Origin: Triglochin maritima
Lineage: Eukaryota; Streptophyta; Magnoliopsida; Alismatales; Juncaginaceae
Reading direction: 5' to 3'
NCBI GenBank assembly: GCA_963682175.1
Contig: OY821787.1
Location: forward strand, 10,642,501-10,706,500
Length of the DNA stretch: 64,000 nucleotides
Shown here: in pieces, positions 42,960 to 55,358 of the stretch
Position numbering within the stretch: position 1 is the stretch's first letter
Layout: each line of letters starts with the position of its first letter
Notes under the pieces: model-generated
Told to the model about the DNA's origin: nothing
Seen by the model: the letters and a program-made list of their open reading frames with translations, nothing else
The model's database searches: none
Made by a program: the position numbers and the translations under genes

Positions 42960-44450
42960 TTATCTCACAATTTGTTGCGAGGGTCTCTCACTCACGCTCC
43001 CACTAACCAAAGGAACCTCGGTTGGGCCTTCATGATCTTGAATATCATCATTCATATCATGATCTTGTAGAGTATCTTGAGTGTCCTCAAGCACAACTCT
43101 AATCCCACCACTTTTTATTCTTTCCAGAAATTCTTTTTCTATAAATACGGCATCCCTCTCTACACTCACTCGATTGGAGGTTATATGCCAAAAGTAGTAC
43201 CCTCTTGTCTCACAAGGATAACCTATGAAGAAGCACTTATCCGCTTTTGGTTGAAGTTTGCTCGGCATCAATCTCTTGACGTAGGCCTCACAACCCCAAA
43301 TCTCTAGAAAATTGAGCTTAGGTGTTTTACCACTCCATATCTCATAAGGCATTTTCTCTACAGATTTGGATGGAACATTATTTAGTGTGTAAACCGCAGC
43401 TTCTAGTGCATAACTCCAAAAGTGAAGCGGCAATTCAGCTTGACTCATCATTGACCGAAACATGTTGAGTAATGTCCTATTTGTCCTTTCGGATACCCCA
43501 TTCCACTGAGGTGTACCGGGAGGGGTGAGCTCTGGTACAATACCACATTCCTTTAGGAATGAGTCAAATTCGGTACTTAAGTACTCACCTCCACGATCCG
43601 TTTGTAGACACTTGATTTTCTTGTTGAGTTGGTTCTCTATTTCATTCTTGAATTCCTTGAATTTGTCAAAGGATTCACTTTTGTCTCATTAGATAAATGT
43701 AGCCATAACGACTATAGTCATCCGTGAACGTAATGAAGTACCTAAAACCGTCTCTTGCACTAGTACTCATCGGACCACATACATCAGAATGTATCAAATC
43801 CAACAAGTCATTCACTCTCGGTCCTTTCTTCTTGAAAGATCTCTTGGTCGTTTTGCCCATTAGGCAAGGTTCGCACGTCTCTAATGATTTAAAATCAAGT
43901 AAACCAAGAAGGTTAGCTTCTTGCAATTTCTTGATGTGTTTTTCATTTATGTAACCAAGACGATAGTGCCACAAGAGTGTATCAATCACGTGAGTAGTTT
44001 TAAGTTTTTTGTTATTGATGTTTAAGATTTGTTTATTATTCAATTCAAGCAAATAGAGACCATTCCTCACGATTGCATTTGCATAGAAAATACCATTCTT
44101 CGATATAGACAAGCAAGAACTTGTAATATTTATATTAAAATTATCCATATCCAAACATGATACAGAAATAATATTCTTGCTAATCGAAGGCACATAATAA
44201 ACATTCTGTAAACACAAATTTAAACCACTAGATAATTGAAGCTCCATAGAACCTTGTGCAATCGCAGCAACGCTCGCACCATTTCCGACCTTCAAAATCA
44301 TCTTGTTCTTCACGAGTTCCTTCCTATCCTTTAGTAGCTGCACATTAGAAATTATGTGAGCACATCCGGTATCAATTACCCAATCATGGACAAAGGTGGC
44401 TAAATTTATCTCAATAACAAATATACCTTTGACCTTTTTGGGGCGCTTAC
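42960..44450 (-). pseudogene. Angela-like protease and integrase (reverse)
   Basis: Protease is visible as WVIDTGCAHIISN near 44390-44350. The HHCC domain follows (HYRLGYINEKHIKK, CEPCLMGK), then the integrase core with LIHSDVCGP, QTDRGGEYLS and NGVSERTNRT. A two-base deletion near 43687 shifts the frame after YLMR, giving a stop at 43675. Integrase then continues to 43463 and on to 42960, where a TAA in the acidic linker replaces a Glu codon. Catalytic residues are kept. Confidence 0.92.
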
Positions 44451-45282
44451 GTTCAATCACTCCCTTATCAAGATCTTCCTTGTACTTGGGGCAATTTGGC
44501 CGGATGAGTCCCTTTTCACCGCAGTGAAAGCACTCCATGTTGGGAGTCAGAGATTTCAAAGAATTTCCCTTCGATGCACTCACACGAGCACCTCCTACTC
44601 CCTTGCTCTTGATTGACGTATTTTTGTTGAATTTGCCTTTACCTTTGGTGATCTTTTTGCTCCCTCCATGGACGGCTAGGACATGCTTGGCCCGACCCTT
44701 GCCCATGTCAACTTCATCCGTTTTGAGAGCGTTGTGAAGTTCCTCAAGACTCACCCCTTTCTCACGCACATGATAGTGCATAATGAAGTCCTTGTAGGAC
44801 GGGGCTAGAGTGCCAAGAATCAAATCTTCCGCAATGTCATCGGGCATCGGGGAAGAGAGCTTTGACAAGTTCTCAAGGTATCCTTGCATCGAGAGAAAAT
44901 GCATGGATACCGATGCTCCCTCCGCCATGTGTCACCTTGTGAGTATGATGGTGGTCTTATATCGCTCTTTTCTAGCACTATCCATGAACATCTTTGTTAA
45001 AGTTTCCATGGTCTTCTTGGGTTTTGAATCCAAGTATTTCACTTGAAGTGAGTCACCCATGGAGGCTAACATTAGACCGTGAACCTGGTTCTCTTGGTCT
45101 TCCCACTTGGCTTTTGCCTCTTTCTCGCTATCGGTTGCCCTCTCATTTAATTTTGGGATTTCACCATCCAAAATATGAGATAGTTTCTCAAACTTCAACA
45201 CGATATTAAGCTTGAGTTGCCAGCTTATGAAGTTTGAGCCATATTTGCCAAAGGAGTTGATATTGCAAAAAATATAAGCCAT
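44451..45282 (-). pseudogene. Angela-like gag (reverse)
   Basis: The frame 45282-44932 contains GSNFISWQLKLNIVLKFEKL and SARKERYKTTIILTR, and stops at a TGA (44932-44934) that replaces the Cys codon preceding HMAEG. The frame resumes at 44928 with YLENLSKLSSPMPDDIAEDL and the zinc knuckle CFHCGEKGLIRPNC near 44530, whose His is replaced by Leu. The apparent start MAYIFCN derives from leader sequence fused to gag by deletion. Confidence 0.9.
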
Positions 45283-46030
45283 ATATGTTCCCGCGTCCTT
45301 GATCCTCGTGCTTCTTCAGCGTCTTCCTCTTGCACCATAGATGTTGATATTGCAAAAAATATAAGCATGCATCTCTCAATTTTGAAACATTGTCTAGTGC
45401 ATGTCTTATGTAAAAATCCTCTCATATGCATGCAAATACATAGAAATAGAAATTTGGCTTTCACATATACATAAGCCCCTGTGATTGAATAATAATAACA
45501 TACACATTCATTCATTCATTCATTCACACATGGCTTCTTCGGAACATACAAACTCACATATCCCTGCATTAGAGAACTCGAGCAATGCATGTACATATAC
45601 TTTATATTACTCGATTTAGTTTATCATGCATCTCTAAATCAAACAATTCTAAAATCATTTGAAATCCATAAAAAATGATTTTATGCATCCATAGTTCAAT
45701 ACACAAAACATTTGAACTGTTGTTTATCTAATTTCCAAAAAAAATTTAAAGAAAGATAAACATATCCCCTTTTCATTTTGTCGATTCCTTATAAAATAAT
45801 CATTTAATTAAAAACGAAAATTTTATATATTAGACATAAGTCTAAATTTTAATTCTAACATTCACATGATGTGTTTCAAAACATTTAAAACTATCAAAAG
45901 AATCAATTAGAATTAAATCAACAAAACTATCAGAAAACTCGAAAAAGACATAGAACATGAATTGTTTCGATTGTAGATGGTAAACTCAAATTAATTATAT
46001 AGACTACTCATTGAAAATATGAACTAAATT
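45283..46030 (-). other. Leader of reverse Angela element
   Basis: This is an AT-rich non-coding leader. A 24-bp direct repeat, GTTGATATTGCAAAAAATAT-type, lies at 45256 and 45343 and flanks the site where roughly 0.8 kb of the leader present in the forward copy is missing. An (ATTC)n run lies at 45508-45524. Confidence 0.6.
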
Positions 46031-46041
46031 CTCTGATACCA
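46031..46041 (-). promoter_or_regulatory. Initiator-Met-type primer site (reverse Angela)
   Basis: The minus strand reads TGGTATCAGAG one base from the LTR end, then diverges (AA instead of C). Confidence 0.85.
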
Positions 46042-46042
46042 C

Positions 46043-48141
46043 TAAAAGATTTTGTGTCCCTATTTATGTATATATTTAAAAAAAATTAATACAACATACA
46101 AGATCGATTTCATATTTTCAACAATTTTTATGTACATTACTTTGTGTTTATTCTAATATCATGCAATCCTACATATATTAAAATAAATCACAAAGAGAGA
46201 ATCATACCTAAAGGTTTTCTAAAACCTTTTGAAGATTCGGAGTCGCATTGCCCATTGAATCGCCCACCGATTTGCCTCCGAGTGTTCACCAAAATCTAAA
46301 CAAGATTAGAGAGAAAGGAGCTAGTCAATCAATCCCTAATAAGGCTTAGAATTTAGCTAATAACCCTTCTTTTTGCTCCTGAGATTTCTATCTCCCAAAC
46401 TCAAAATTAATAAGAGATTTTCGTGGTGATTAGAGGATAGATTAATGAGAGAAAGATTTTTTACATTAACATAAACAAGTAGGAGGAGGGGTGCTTTCAT
46501 AGTCTCCCAAAACATTCTTATCAAGAACTATTCCTTAGTCATGATCTCTTGCTTATTCTCTCTTAAAATTAATCTCTAATTGCCACATAAGCATCCACTA
46601 AAACGTTTTAATTAAATCTGGAATTAATTCACCCATGATCTAATTAATCTCTTAATAATTCAGGCAGAAACCACACTGTTCGGTTGACCTAGAATTTTTC
46701 TCGGTTAACCGAACCATTCGGTTTTAACACGTGTTCGGTGCACCGTGAACTAGACGGTCGACCGAATCCACATGACAAAAATTCTCTGGAAGATTTCGGA
46801 CGAACCACGTCTTCTCTTCGGACAACCGATGACTCACCAAAATTTCTCCTAGAGCATAGTCATCGGATGACCGTGTCACCTTCAGTCTACCGAAAATACT
46901 TTTTCTCGGTTGACCATTCACACTCAGTTAACCGAACCCGATTGTCTAGGCATTCTAGACAATTTCGGTCAACCAATTGTGCTTACCCGTTCCCCATTCG
47001 GTTAACCGACCCGAAGATTCCCCGGTCGATCGAACCGTGAACGGTTCACCGTGTTTGACCCTGATTTTGCCTTTGTCAAATTTTGGATTTATTTCCAACA
47101 AAATTTGATCTTTTGGGGTTTTTAGCAAATTCATATCTTATGTAACATATTATCTTATGTAATATATTACACCCCATAATATATACAACTCATATGAATT
47201 TATTATGATTCTAATTATGTTAATTCTCATGACATATTGATTTTATTCGTTCACCACATGTGTCCCATTTTCATATGAAACCCAACACATCATATGAACT
47301 TAAAATTGACAGCGATATTAAATACTTAATAACTCAAACTATAAGTGGTATCTAGCTACACATTATAGTTACCCAATTAGCATAGATGTCTTTGTTCCAC
47401 CCGAACCAAAACACGATCCATTTAGTGATGTAAGTGCACCACTTGTGTCTGTCCCTTGCCTCATAATATTAAGAATATATACAAAGTAGAAATGTGTCAT
47501 CTTTGTATTATATTCATTTCTTGATCTCTCTTAGCTAATTATAACTATATAACTTAACTCAAGTTACATTGTGCCCATTATAATTTTGCTTTATCAATGG
47601 GCCCACTAATATCATCACTCAATTAAGAGGGGCAATGATAATCGTTTGACTAGCTATCTTTTCCAGCACAAGTCATGTTCAACCAACTATTACCTTTATC
47701 ACTATACTCATTGATAACTTTTGACAATAATCAAATTAAGCACTTCTTGAGTGAAAAGATATATGTCTCATATCTTAGGATCCAAGACACAGTAAAACAT
47801 TAATGACACGAAACACAATTCCATAATGTTTTACTTGTTAGGTCTATTCAATATATAAAAGTAATCTTTTCCTTTTTATATACTCGTGTCGTCAATTATT
47901 TGTAGAGTTACAACAATCGATGACCAACACGACAATCTTATCTTGGTGATTAATGTTCCATGTTAATTACCATGATTGTGATTAACTTTTTATTTATGTA
48001 AACCATTATCTTTTAGTGCTCTACGGTTAAGGACCAAACACCTCTTCCGTAACACTTCCAAAAGATGAAACAAAATGTTTGCACATCCAATTCATAATAA
48101 TTGACACATAAAAGTAAAACTTTTAGAACACATTTCTTTCA
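46043..48141 (-). mobile_element. 5' LTR (sense) of reverse Angela element
   Basis: This LTR is about 2099 bp. The terminal CA of the sense end is changed to TA. The TATA position (46495-46503) reads CTATGAAAG instead of CTATAAAAG. About 57 bp are deleted near 47308 relative to the other LTR. The decayed palindrome cluster lies at 46679-47050. Confidence 0.9.
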
Positions 48142-48146
48142 GCATG

Positions 48147-48720
48147 TTCATGTGCAGGTGGGATGCGGTAGGTGACTGGACGTGACTTGGGCTTGGGACA
48201 CGTGAACTGGATCTGTGGAGTTCGGTTGTCATGTTTTAATAATGGTGTTAAATCTTAATTCATGTGGAGACATAGTTGAGGTTGTGGTCATTATGAATTT
48301 TTATGTTCTTCATGTCATTAAAGAGATAAGATTAACATGTAATCATGTGATTATTTTTGTCCTTATCTTAAGTAGTATTTTGTATGTTTTAATGATAGTG
48401 ATAAATCTTAATCCATGTAGACACACACTTAGGATTGTGGTCATTATAGATTTTCATGTTATATATGTCATTAGTGCTTATATGTACACACACGAATCAC
48501 ACATCTACACTTTTGCATGCATTCTCCACCTCCTATAGGACTAGTCATATTAGGTTTCTTTTGTCGATTCGCGTAGCAATAGTTAGTTTCGATACGCTCA
48601 ATCTTCATTTTCTTCCCCCACTCGAGTATGGTTGATGACGATCCACATTCGCTCCTCGTGGACACGACCCATACTTGCCACCGTTTCAATGCAAATGTGC
48701 ACTTGCGATTTTGAACTTCC
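48147..48720 (+). mobile_element. Diverged Athila-type LTR remnant
   Basis: From about 48225 the sequence matches the two-copy block of LTR B (TGTTTTAAT, CTTAATTCATGTGGAGACAT). The end contains ACACGACCCATACTTGCCACCG and GTGCACTTGCG, corresponding to the Athila LTR 3' end. Identity is low, so this is an old or distinct subfamily. The first 80 bases (48147-48225) continue the GC-rich sequence left of 38937. Confidence 0.6.
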
Positions 48721-49014
48721 CACCCCAACATCCATCAAGAGGCTGACCACGCCGTGTAGCAGCACCGACCACTAGGATTCTACAAACTACTGTGAAGGAG
48801 GACTCCAACTTCAGAAATCACAATCAAGCATCCACATTGTCTGTGGTGGCAATTCGAGACAAATATGAGGAATTCGTGGGTACAAACGATGAGGAAACCA
48901 AGAAAGACAATAGCTACAACTAAATTCCCAATTACTCAGAAGATTTTGACGACTTAGAGGATAAACCTAACTCTGGCGTACCTCAGTGGGTTGAGGACCA
49001 AACATTTCCGCTAT
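48721..49014 (+). pseudogene. Decayed reading frame of unknown origin
   Basis: In one frame (48808-49014) the sequence reads STLSVVAIRDKYEEFVGTND, a stop, then IPNYSEDFDDLEDKPNSGVP and QWVEDQTFPL before TAA. The acidic, codon-like composition suggests a former protein segment. It may belong to the neighbouring old LTR element, but I do not recognise the family. Confidence 0.3.
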
Positions 49015-49412
49015 AAACTAGGTCACAGCTAGTCAGCTACTGCCTCATGCCCACTACTTGTGTTACACAATTAATATTTTCCTTGTACAATTGTAAACTT
49101 GTAAAGTGTAATAGTTAAAAGTTAATCATTGAAAATATACCTAGTGGTTTAGTAGGTAAACGGGGTTTCGAGTGAGGCAATGTCGCCGATGAACTAGATG
49201 TTCGGTCGAAGCCAAATCACTTTATATATATTGTTCCTTATCTAATTGAGATTTCCCATATTTTTCCTGTATTTTCTTAATTGTTTATAATTTTTCCCAA
49301 TTTTTATCAAAGTTTTCAATTTTTGTCATTTTAAAATTAAAATAATAATTTACACTTATGTGCCCACATATGTGATCCTGAATTGCTGAGAATCCAAAAA
49401 AATTGTGCATAT
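49015..49412. other. AT-rich sequence, nothing recognised
   Basis: No coding frame, repeat pair or RNA gene was recognised here. Confidence 0.4.
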
Positions 49413-49640
49413 TGTTGTGAAACATTATGGATACTTCACATTCTCCTCCCACAACTCCATCAACCTCTCACATTCCCATTACTCTTGTAACCTACACCCT
49501 TTCATTTGCCTCCTATAGCTGATAAATAGGAGTCCATTGTAATACTTTTGGTAATGATGAAATACTACAAATATTCTCCCCCAAATCTTTATCTTCTTTG
49601 TTCCATGTATATTTATTTTATAACACGTTATCAGCACGAT
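49413..49640 (+). mobile_element. Short copia LTR with primer-site motif
   Basis: The block TGATAAATAGGAGTCC (TATA-like, about 49518) and the boundary ATAACACGTTATCAGCACGA (49620-49639) are typical of short plant copia LTRs of the Ale-like type and their primer site. A plausible LTR runs 49413-49625 (TGTTGTG to ATAACA, 213 bp). No second LTR copy was found downstream, so the element is degenerate or truncated. Confidence 0.55.
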
Positions 49641-52600
49641 TAGTTCTTATAAGATCTACTAGACGTTGAGTTGATTATAATCGTGGTAATTTCTGTAAAC
49701 AAGTTATTTCTCCTAAGTCATAAGGTTCACCATCCAAATGTTGAAGCACAATCTAAGGTATGTACGAACTCTACCTTGTTGGTTTTATAGTTATGAGATA
49801 TCACCCATGTCAAAACCTTTTGAGACCCTTTTTCATTTCCTAAGTTCTTGAATTTTATTTCTAGACATAATTGTGGTTTGCTTTGAACAATATCCTAAAT
49901 GTTACCCCTTTGGATAAAAATCACACTTTAAATCCTTGTTTTGTGTTCTTAAGGATGCAATTTAAAATCTTGATTTTTCTTAAGTCAAACTCTTTCTAAG
50001 ATCATTCTATCAAATCTTGACGTACTATATGAATTTAGTTATTTGGTATCATATCGAAATAATGGTATCTAAATCTGTTTTGAACATGTAGACGTACTAT
50101 ATATCTATATCTATATATATATATATTCTCAAGCTTTTATTTAGCACTGTTTTCCGTTTAAATATACAAACGATTAATTTTTAGATCTTATATGTTTCGA
50201 TGTTTTCCCATGCATGCTTTCTTTATGCAATAACTAAATGTTGTTGAGAATTATTCATGGCACTTATCAAGATAGTATTTGGAATATTTCTTGCTCATAC
50301 AATATCATTCATGTCATATGTACTCTACTCTTTTCTATTCTTGATTCCCTTAATTAATAAATAAAATAGAGTTAATTGACACTTAATAGTTCATGTATTT
50401 TTAAGAGTCTCTTCACATGTCTCAATAAATCAAGAAATCCATTTTCAGTTTGTTGTAAATCCATGAGTTTATGATACATGTACATCTTATTTGCACCTTA
50501 ATTTGAACAATATTCAGGCATGTACTTTAAATCATTGTTTTTACCTAGCACTAGTTCTTCACTTTGGGTATATCAGTATATACTATATACCGTCCAAGAT
50601 CAATTTTATCGGTGCATTGTTTCGAACCTTAGTTTTTTTTAGTTTTGGTGCCTCTCGTGCATAATATATTGGTATTATAATATTATAATATAATAATATA
50701 ATCTTAGAGTTCTTATGTTTACAAATGAGAAACTTTCTAATTCTGCTTTGATCTTGCCTTTCTCAAATCAAACTCTGGTTTGAGTGTTTAAAACTCCATT
50801 TTATGGTAACGGCGTGGGCATTGGATTATATACTTATTTTCTTTATATGCATCTTTTTTCTTAAATTGCAATACTTGTGAGCCTCTTAAATATTATGTTG
50901 CCAAAAAGGAATATTATTAATTGCAATTGACATTAAACCTACTCAGAGAGAAAACTCTCCTAAATACGCATGAAAGATGTGACTTGGTTTAGTATCTCAA
51001 AAACTCAGTAAGCTAAAAGCTTGAAAGTTAATTTGCATGTCGTGTGCCATTGCATTAATTCACATGCTTATTATCTCATGTGACTGAAACATTGTACTTA
51101 TTATCTTATTATTGAATCACTTGATTAGTATAAGTTATATGAATTCTTAATATCATGTTGATTAAAAGAGTATATGTAAAGTGGTTCAAGCATGTGATTA
51201 TTACTTATTAATTTTAACGCATCACATGATCATTCACAACTAGTACGAGCATTCATCTCGTGAGCACATAATATCCATCTTGATAGATGTATATATAATT
51301 CAATGTGCTACATTATAATTGTTCAAAATTACCATGTTACAAGTAATATTGTTATTAAAAATGATATGTATTGGCCTAGAAGGCAAATATCTTGCGATCA
51401 TTGTTATTGAAAATGATATACATTTGCCCAGAAGGTGAATATCTTAATATTCATAAAATGCTACTATACAAAGATTTAGAGATTATTCATTTAAAGAGGG
51501 TAATGAAATTTTATGATAATCCTTGAAGGATTATTATGACCGTCTAAACGACGTGCAAATAGCTAATTGAGTAAAAATGCAAGTTGATCTCTAAATCAAA
51601 CCCTATGACCAAAAAATCATAGATATATATAGATTAGTAGTAAAAGAAAATATATTTTATTGATCACTTTACAAATTAATGACTCAATACTTTTTTGGGT
51701 TATGCATCACCGAAGATCGAAGGTCATAAGAGAAGTTGGAAAATCACGATACCTTTCTTGTGTTATTTTTTGTGTGCTGGAAGCACACACTACAAAGTAT
51801 CGTGAAAAGAAGAGCATAAGTAGTGGACTAAATTTTGTGTAAATAAGAAGTATGAAATAAAGATGACATCAACGAGATGAAACATGCCCAGAAGTGCCAA
51901 ATCTCTTATATTAATTATGGATGTCATCATTGGTATTATTTTTGTGAAGTTTTATATAATTTTATTGACTTCTATCATGACCAAAATGAGGTCAAATTTG
52001 TTGACCAAATTGCACAATAAAATGAGTCCCTCTATTTTAAAATATCTCTCAATACGGATCATAATGGGATCTTAAAATTTATACATGATACATTAATGTT
52101 CATATATACCTGTTGATATTATTTATTAATTTTTATGGTAGATATACATCATGTTATGAATGTTCTCCTATTTTACTTGTACGATATTGAATAAAAATGT
52201 TTCCCATCTGCTATTAATTGTTTACCACCTCTACAATTTAAAGACCTCAAATTGATTGGACATTTCAACAGTATTCATATTCCTGGTAATATTTAAAAAA
52301 AATTGAAGCCCCTGGAGGATGATGCATTTTATTGTCCAGTCCAACAATTATATATAAAGGCACATTTTTTGGCATTAGGGAGAGAAACTTAGAAGCTTAA
52401 AGAATGCCAAGAAAATGTACTATATTGAGCCTGAAATTCATAAGAGAATATACGTACAAGTATGGTTGAACCTGAAGTTCATAAATCATTATCTTGCAAT
52501 ATCGAGCAAGTAATTGTCATATATTTTTATTGATCACTAAAGAGTGACCAAGTCTTGTATTACTAGACATAAACCGCATAATATAAATTAGACATTTCCA

Positions 52601-53220
52601 CATGATAAAGTATATTTGAGCTCAACCAACGCCAGAAGCGTGGACCGTAATATATATTATTTGTGGAAATGAAATAAAAGTTAGTCACTCATTGCACCTG
52701 TTGAAGAGGTTTCCTGAAGAATAAAAACTCAGTCAAATAAATGCAACTGGTAACAAAAGAAATTCCGGGGATAAGAACAGTCAAATCTTAAAGTTTTGGG
52801 AAACGATGACGATTTGATTCATTCGCCTTCTTAATAGCATGCTATATCAAGGAAAAAATTGGATCAAAAACTTATGATATTATACGAATGAATTATTAAT
52901 AAATCTAAAAAATGTCAAAAAATTTAAGTTAATCATGACTGTAATTTAATTGATTTAGCACCAATTTGAAGAGGAAGAAGAGGGTGTACATGAAGAAGGA
53001 TTGGAGTAAATCTTAAGATTTGTTGACTGTAATTTAATGAGGGCACTAGTTGGCATAGTTCTCCGCTAAAGATATACCTTTAGTGTTGTCATGAATTTTT
53101 ACAAACTAATTGTTATACGAAGTTAGTTAGACAATAGTGTAGTATATTTTCGTTGATGTTCAAACTTTGAAATTGCAGTTCTCGTTATTAATAATGAAAA
53201 ATGTCAAAATTTTGATGGCA
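49641..53220 (+). other. AT-rich decayed sequence, probably old copia remains
   Basis: There is no intact frame of note. A 52-bp-period two-copy repeat lies at 51349-51444 (GTTATTGAAAATGATAT, CAGAAGG). A very degenerate zinc-knuckle-like reading occurs around 51880-51925. Simple AT repeats lie at 50098-50127 and 50668-50702. The region probably represents the eroded interior of the copia element whose LTR ends at 49625, but this rests on position more than on similarity. Confidence 0.35.
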
Positions 53221-54170
53221 ATAATGTTCGACCTATGGGTGTAAACGGGTCAGGTATAGTATGGGTACGGTCATACTCATACTCATACTTGCCTAATTAA
53301 ATTGGAACAAGTACGGGTATGTACCCGTTTAAGTTTTGTACATGTTTATTAAACAGGTACGGGTATGTACAATGTAAGTTTTGTTGTACATGTTTAATAA
53401 ACATAGAGGTTTTTTGTTTTGTATTTTGATTTCTTGAAAATCATTTTTAATCTTTTTTTAAAAATATGTTTTCTAATTTTTTTTATTTTTTAAATTTTGT
53501 TTTAAAGTTTTTTATGCATCGACCTTCAAAAATGTTTGTAATGAGTGTACAACCTACCCACTTAACAACGTCACCAATTTTTTGTTTTAATTAGTTTTAG
53601 TGTTTTTTATATTTAGTTGTGAATAATTCATTATGCGGGATAAGAGAATTTATTTTTTTATTGAATAAAATAATCTAATTTTTCAACACGTTCAGTCATC
53701 CACATCGTTTGGAGCTGATTCTGCAAAAAATAATTTAAAAAATATATCAATTAGAAAACATTTTGAATTAAAATAAAAAAGATTAAAAATAATTTCAAAA
53801 AAAGAAAAACAAAAAACAAAAAAAATAAAATAAAAAAGTCAGGCTTCACACCCCCGATCTGTGCAATTTTTTGTTTTGAAAGTCACAGATCGTGGTTTGC
53901 ACCCCTGATCCGTGCGGGGGTGTGAACCTCGATCTGAGTAGATTTGAGGGGGAAAAATCCTAATTTTTTAATTATGTTTTATTAGATGAAAAAATTACGG
54001 GCAGATAAATGGATAATATCCGTCCCATTGGACTAGTTGGATAAATGGACACGAGTTTGCAAGTACCAATTAAATATTTAGACATTTACGGTAATTCGGG
54101 TCTTAGATATTTAGACTTTACAAACAAATCAAAATTCAAAAGTTGCATTTGCAATTTTGCATAAGAAAGC
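53221..54170. repeat. Possible degenerate MITE-like repeat
   Basis: The segment starts with GGGTGTAAACGGGTCAGGTA and carries repeats of TACGGGTATGTAC (about 53309 and 53358), a style common at the ends of non-autonomous hAT elements in plants. A self-complementary area lies at about 53848-53935 (CCCCGATCTGTGC and GCACGGATCAGGGGT-like in opposite sense). Matching ends were not found, so boundaries are uncertain. Confidence 0.35.
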
Positions 54171-54549
54171 ACTGCTTACTTTTCTCTAATTTCATCGACA
54201 GATCCAAGTTTCATCGTTTCTTAATTTTAGGAGAAAAATCATGTTTTCTAATCATTTGAGCACTTCATCATTTGAGCGCCATACTTGTTTGGTAAAAAAA
54301 ATCCCAAACATATTTGAAAGTCAAGCAACAATGAACAATCACTATGTTTATAGCTGTTAAATCTCAGCAAAATTTTCAAATGAGTACCATAATCACACGG
54401 ATTTTGTCTTATTTCATTGAAATTTATAGAAACTTTGCAACATTTTTTACATCTAAATAATACACATAAATTCTAAAATACCTGTTAATAGAGTTAAAAT
54501 AATAATTTAGTTATTGGTTCTCAATTTTGTCTTAACAAAAGAATGTTGG
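54171..54549. other. 3' flank of the RING-H2 gene
   Basis: This is AT-rich sequence downstream (in sense) of the gene. It should contain the gene's 3' UTR, but no clear polyadenylation signal stands out among the many A/T runs. Confidence 0.35.
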
Positions 54550-55290
54550 TCAGACCATCTTAGACCGGCATAAAGGACAATAATCTCTTATTGCAAGCCA
54601 ACGTCGGATGCAATCGTCATGAAATGTGTGTTTGCATGGTAATTCAGAGATCTTCACCCCTACTTCCATGTCATCATTACAAACAACACAACGTCCCAAC
54701 ATATTTTTCTTGAATTCGAGCACCACGAGTCTTGCTAGGGCAGCTTCCGGTGCCGGTCTCTCGTAGTAACATATTCCATCATCATAATTATCCTCATGAA
54801 ACTCTTCCTGATAGTAGACCTCCGAAGTAAACTCGAGGTTCTCATCGTTGTCCATCTCTCTGCACCAATAATTAATTTTGACATCAACCATAACAAAAGA
54901 ATCCCAAAGTAATGGATTATCTTGATTTAATTGATGTTTGCCTGCGTGTTGAAGGGACACCAGTACATCATCGGTAAGACGATTATGTAGGTCAACCAAA
55001 TCCTTGGATTCGCTAAACATGTGTTTTGTATCCCCAGGGTGGTCCTTGATGAAGTCACCGTATCGGTTCAAAATGTAGTGTAACCTTCGACGCCTAACAT
55101 CATTGAAATAAATTGCTAAATCGAACGTGCATGTCCCGGAAGCATTTGATTTTTCTTTTCTCGTGTTCACAAAAAACTCCATCGTCCCATGGAACTGTGA
55201 GCAGTTAAAGTACATTGGAGATCCGAAATCATCCATAGAATGCAAGTTGTATCGGTCGAGGTCGTATGTCTCCATATGTTGTGTCATCAT
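54550..55290 (-). CDS. RING-H2 zinc finger protein, probable E3 ubiquitin ligase
   Basis: This intact 246-residue frame is the only gene in the window that does not look transposon-derived. The C-terminal RING-H2 domain has all eight zinc ligands in C3H2C3 order: C201, C204, C219, H221, H224, C227, C238, C241 (CVVCNDDMEVG, CKHTFHDDCIRRW, CPLC). RING-H2 domains bind an E2 enzyme and promote ubiquitin transfer, so an E3 role is inferred; the substrate is unknown. The N-terminal 180 residues have no recognised domain, no signal peptide and no membrane segment, and carry an acidic tract (residues about 147-172). There are two Met codons at the start; the first follows TTTCCA. A TATA box lies about 60 bp upstream. 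The gene is intronless. Confidence 0.82.
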   Translation of the reverse strand: MMTQHMETYDLDRYNLHSMDDFGSPMYFNCSQFHGTMEFFVNTRKEKSNASGTCTFDLAIYFNDVRRRRLHYILNRYGDFIKDHPGDTKHMFSESKDLVDLHNRLTDDVLVSLQHAGKHQLNQDNPLLWDSFVMVDVKINYWCREMDNDENLEFTSEVYYQEEFHEDNYDDGICYYERPAPEAALARLVVLEFKKNMLGRCVVCNDDMEVGVKISELPCKHTFHDDCIRRWLAIRDYCPLCRSKMV

Positions 55291-55348
55291 TGGAAATTTT
55301 GTTGCTCGCTTGGTTGAATATTGAATGATTGTAAGAAAGATTTCGGGG

Positions 55349-55358
55349 CTATTTATAG
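55349..55358 (-). promoter_or_regulatory. TATA box of the RING-H2 gene
   Basis: The minus strand reads CTATAAATAG at 59-68 bases upstream of the start codon, a plausible distance for a short 5' UTR. Confidence 0.6.

Larger units (their letters stand above)
38942..48141 (-). mobile_element. Reverse Angela-like copia element with GCATG duplication
   Basis: This reverse element of 9200 bp is flanked by perfect GCATG (38937-38941 and 48142-48146). The LTRs are 2170 bp (38942-41111) and about 2099 bp (46043-48141). The internal part encodes gag and pol of the same family as the forward element, and the LTR starts are homologous (TGAAAGGAATATG against TGAAGGGAATGTG). It is older: its LTRs differ by many substitutions and by a deletion of about 57 bp near 47308, and its palindromes are more decayed. 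Confidence 0.93.
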
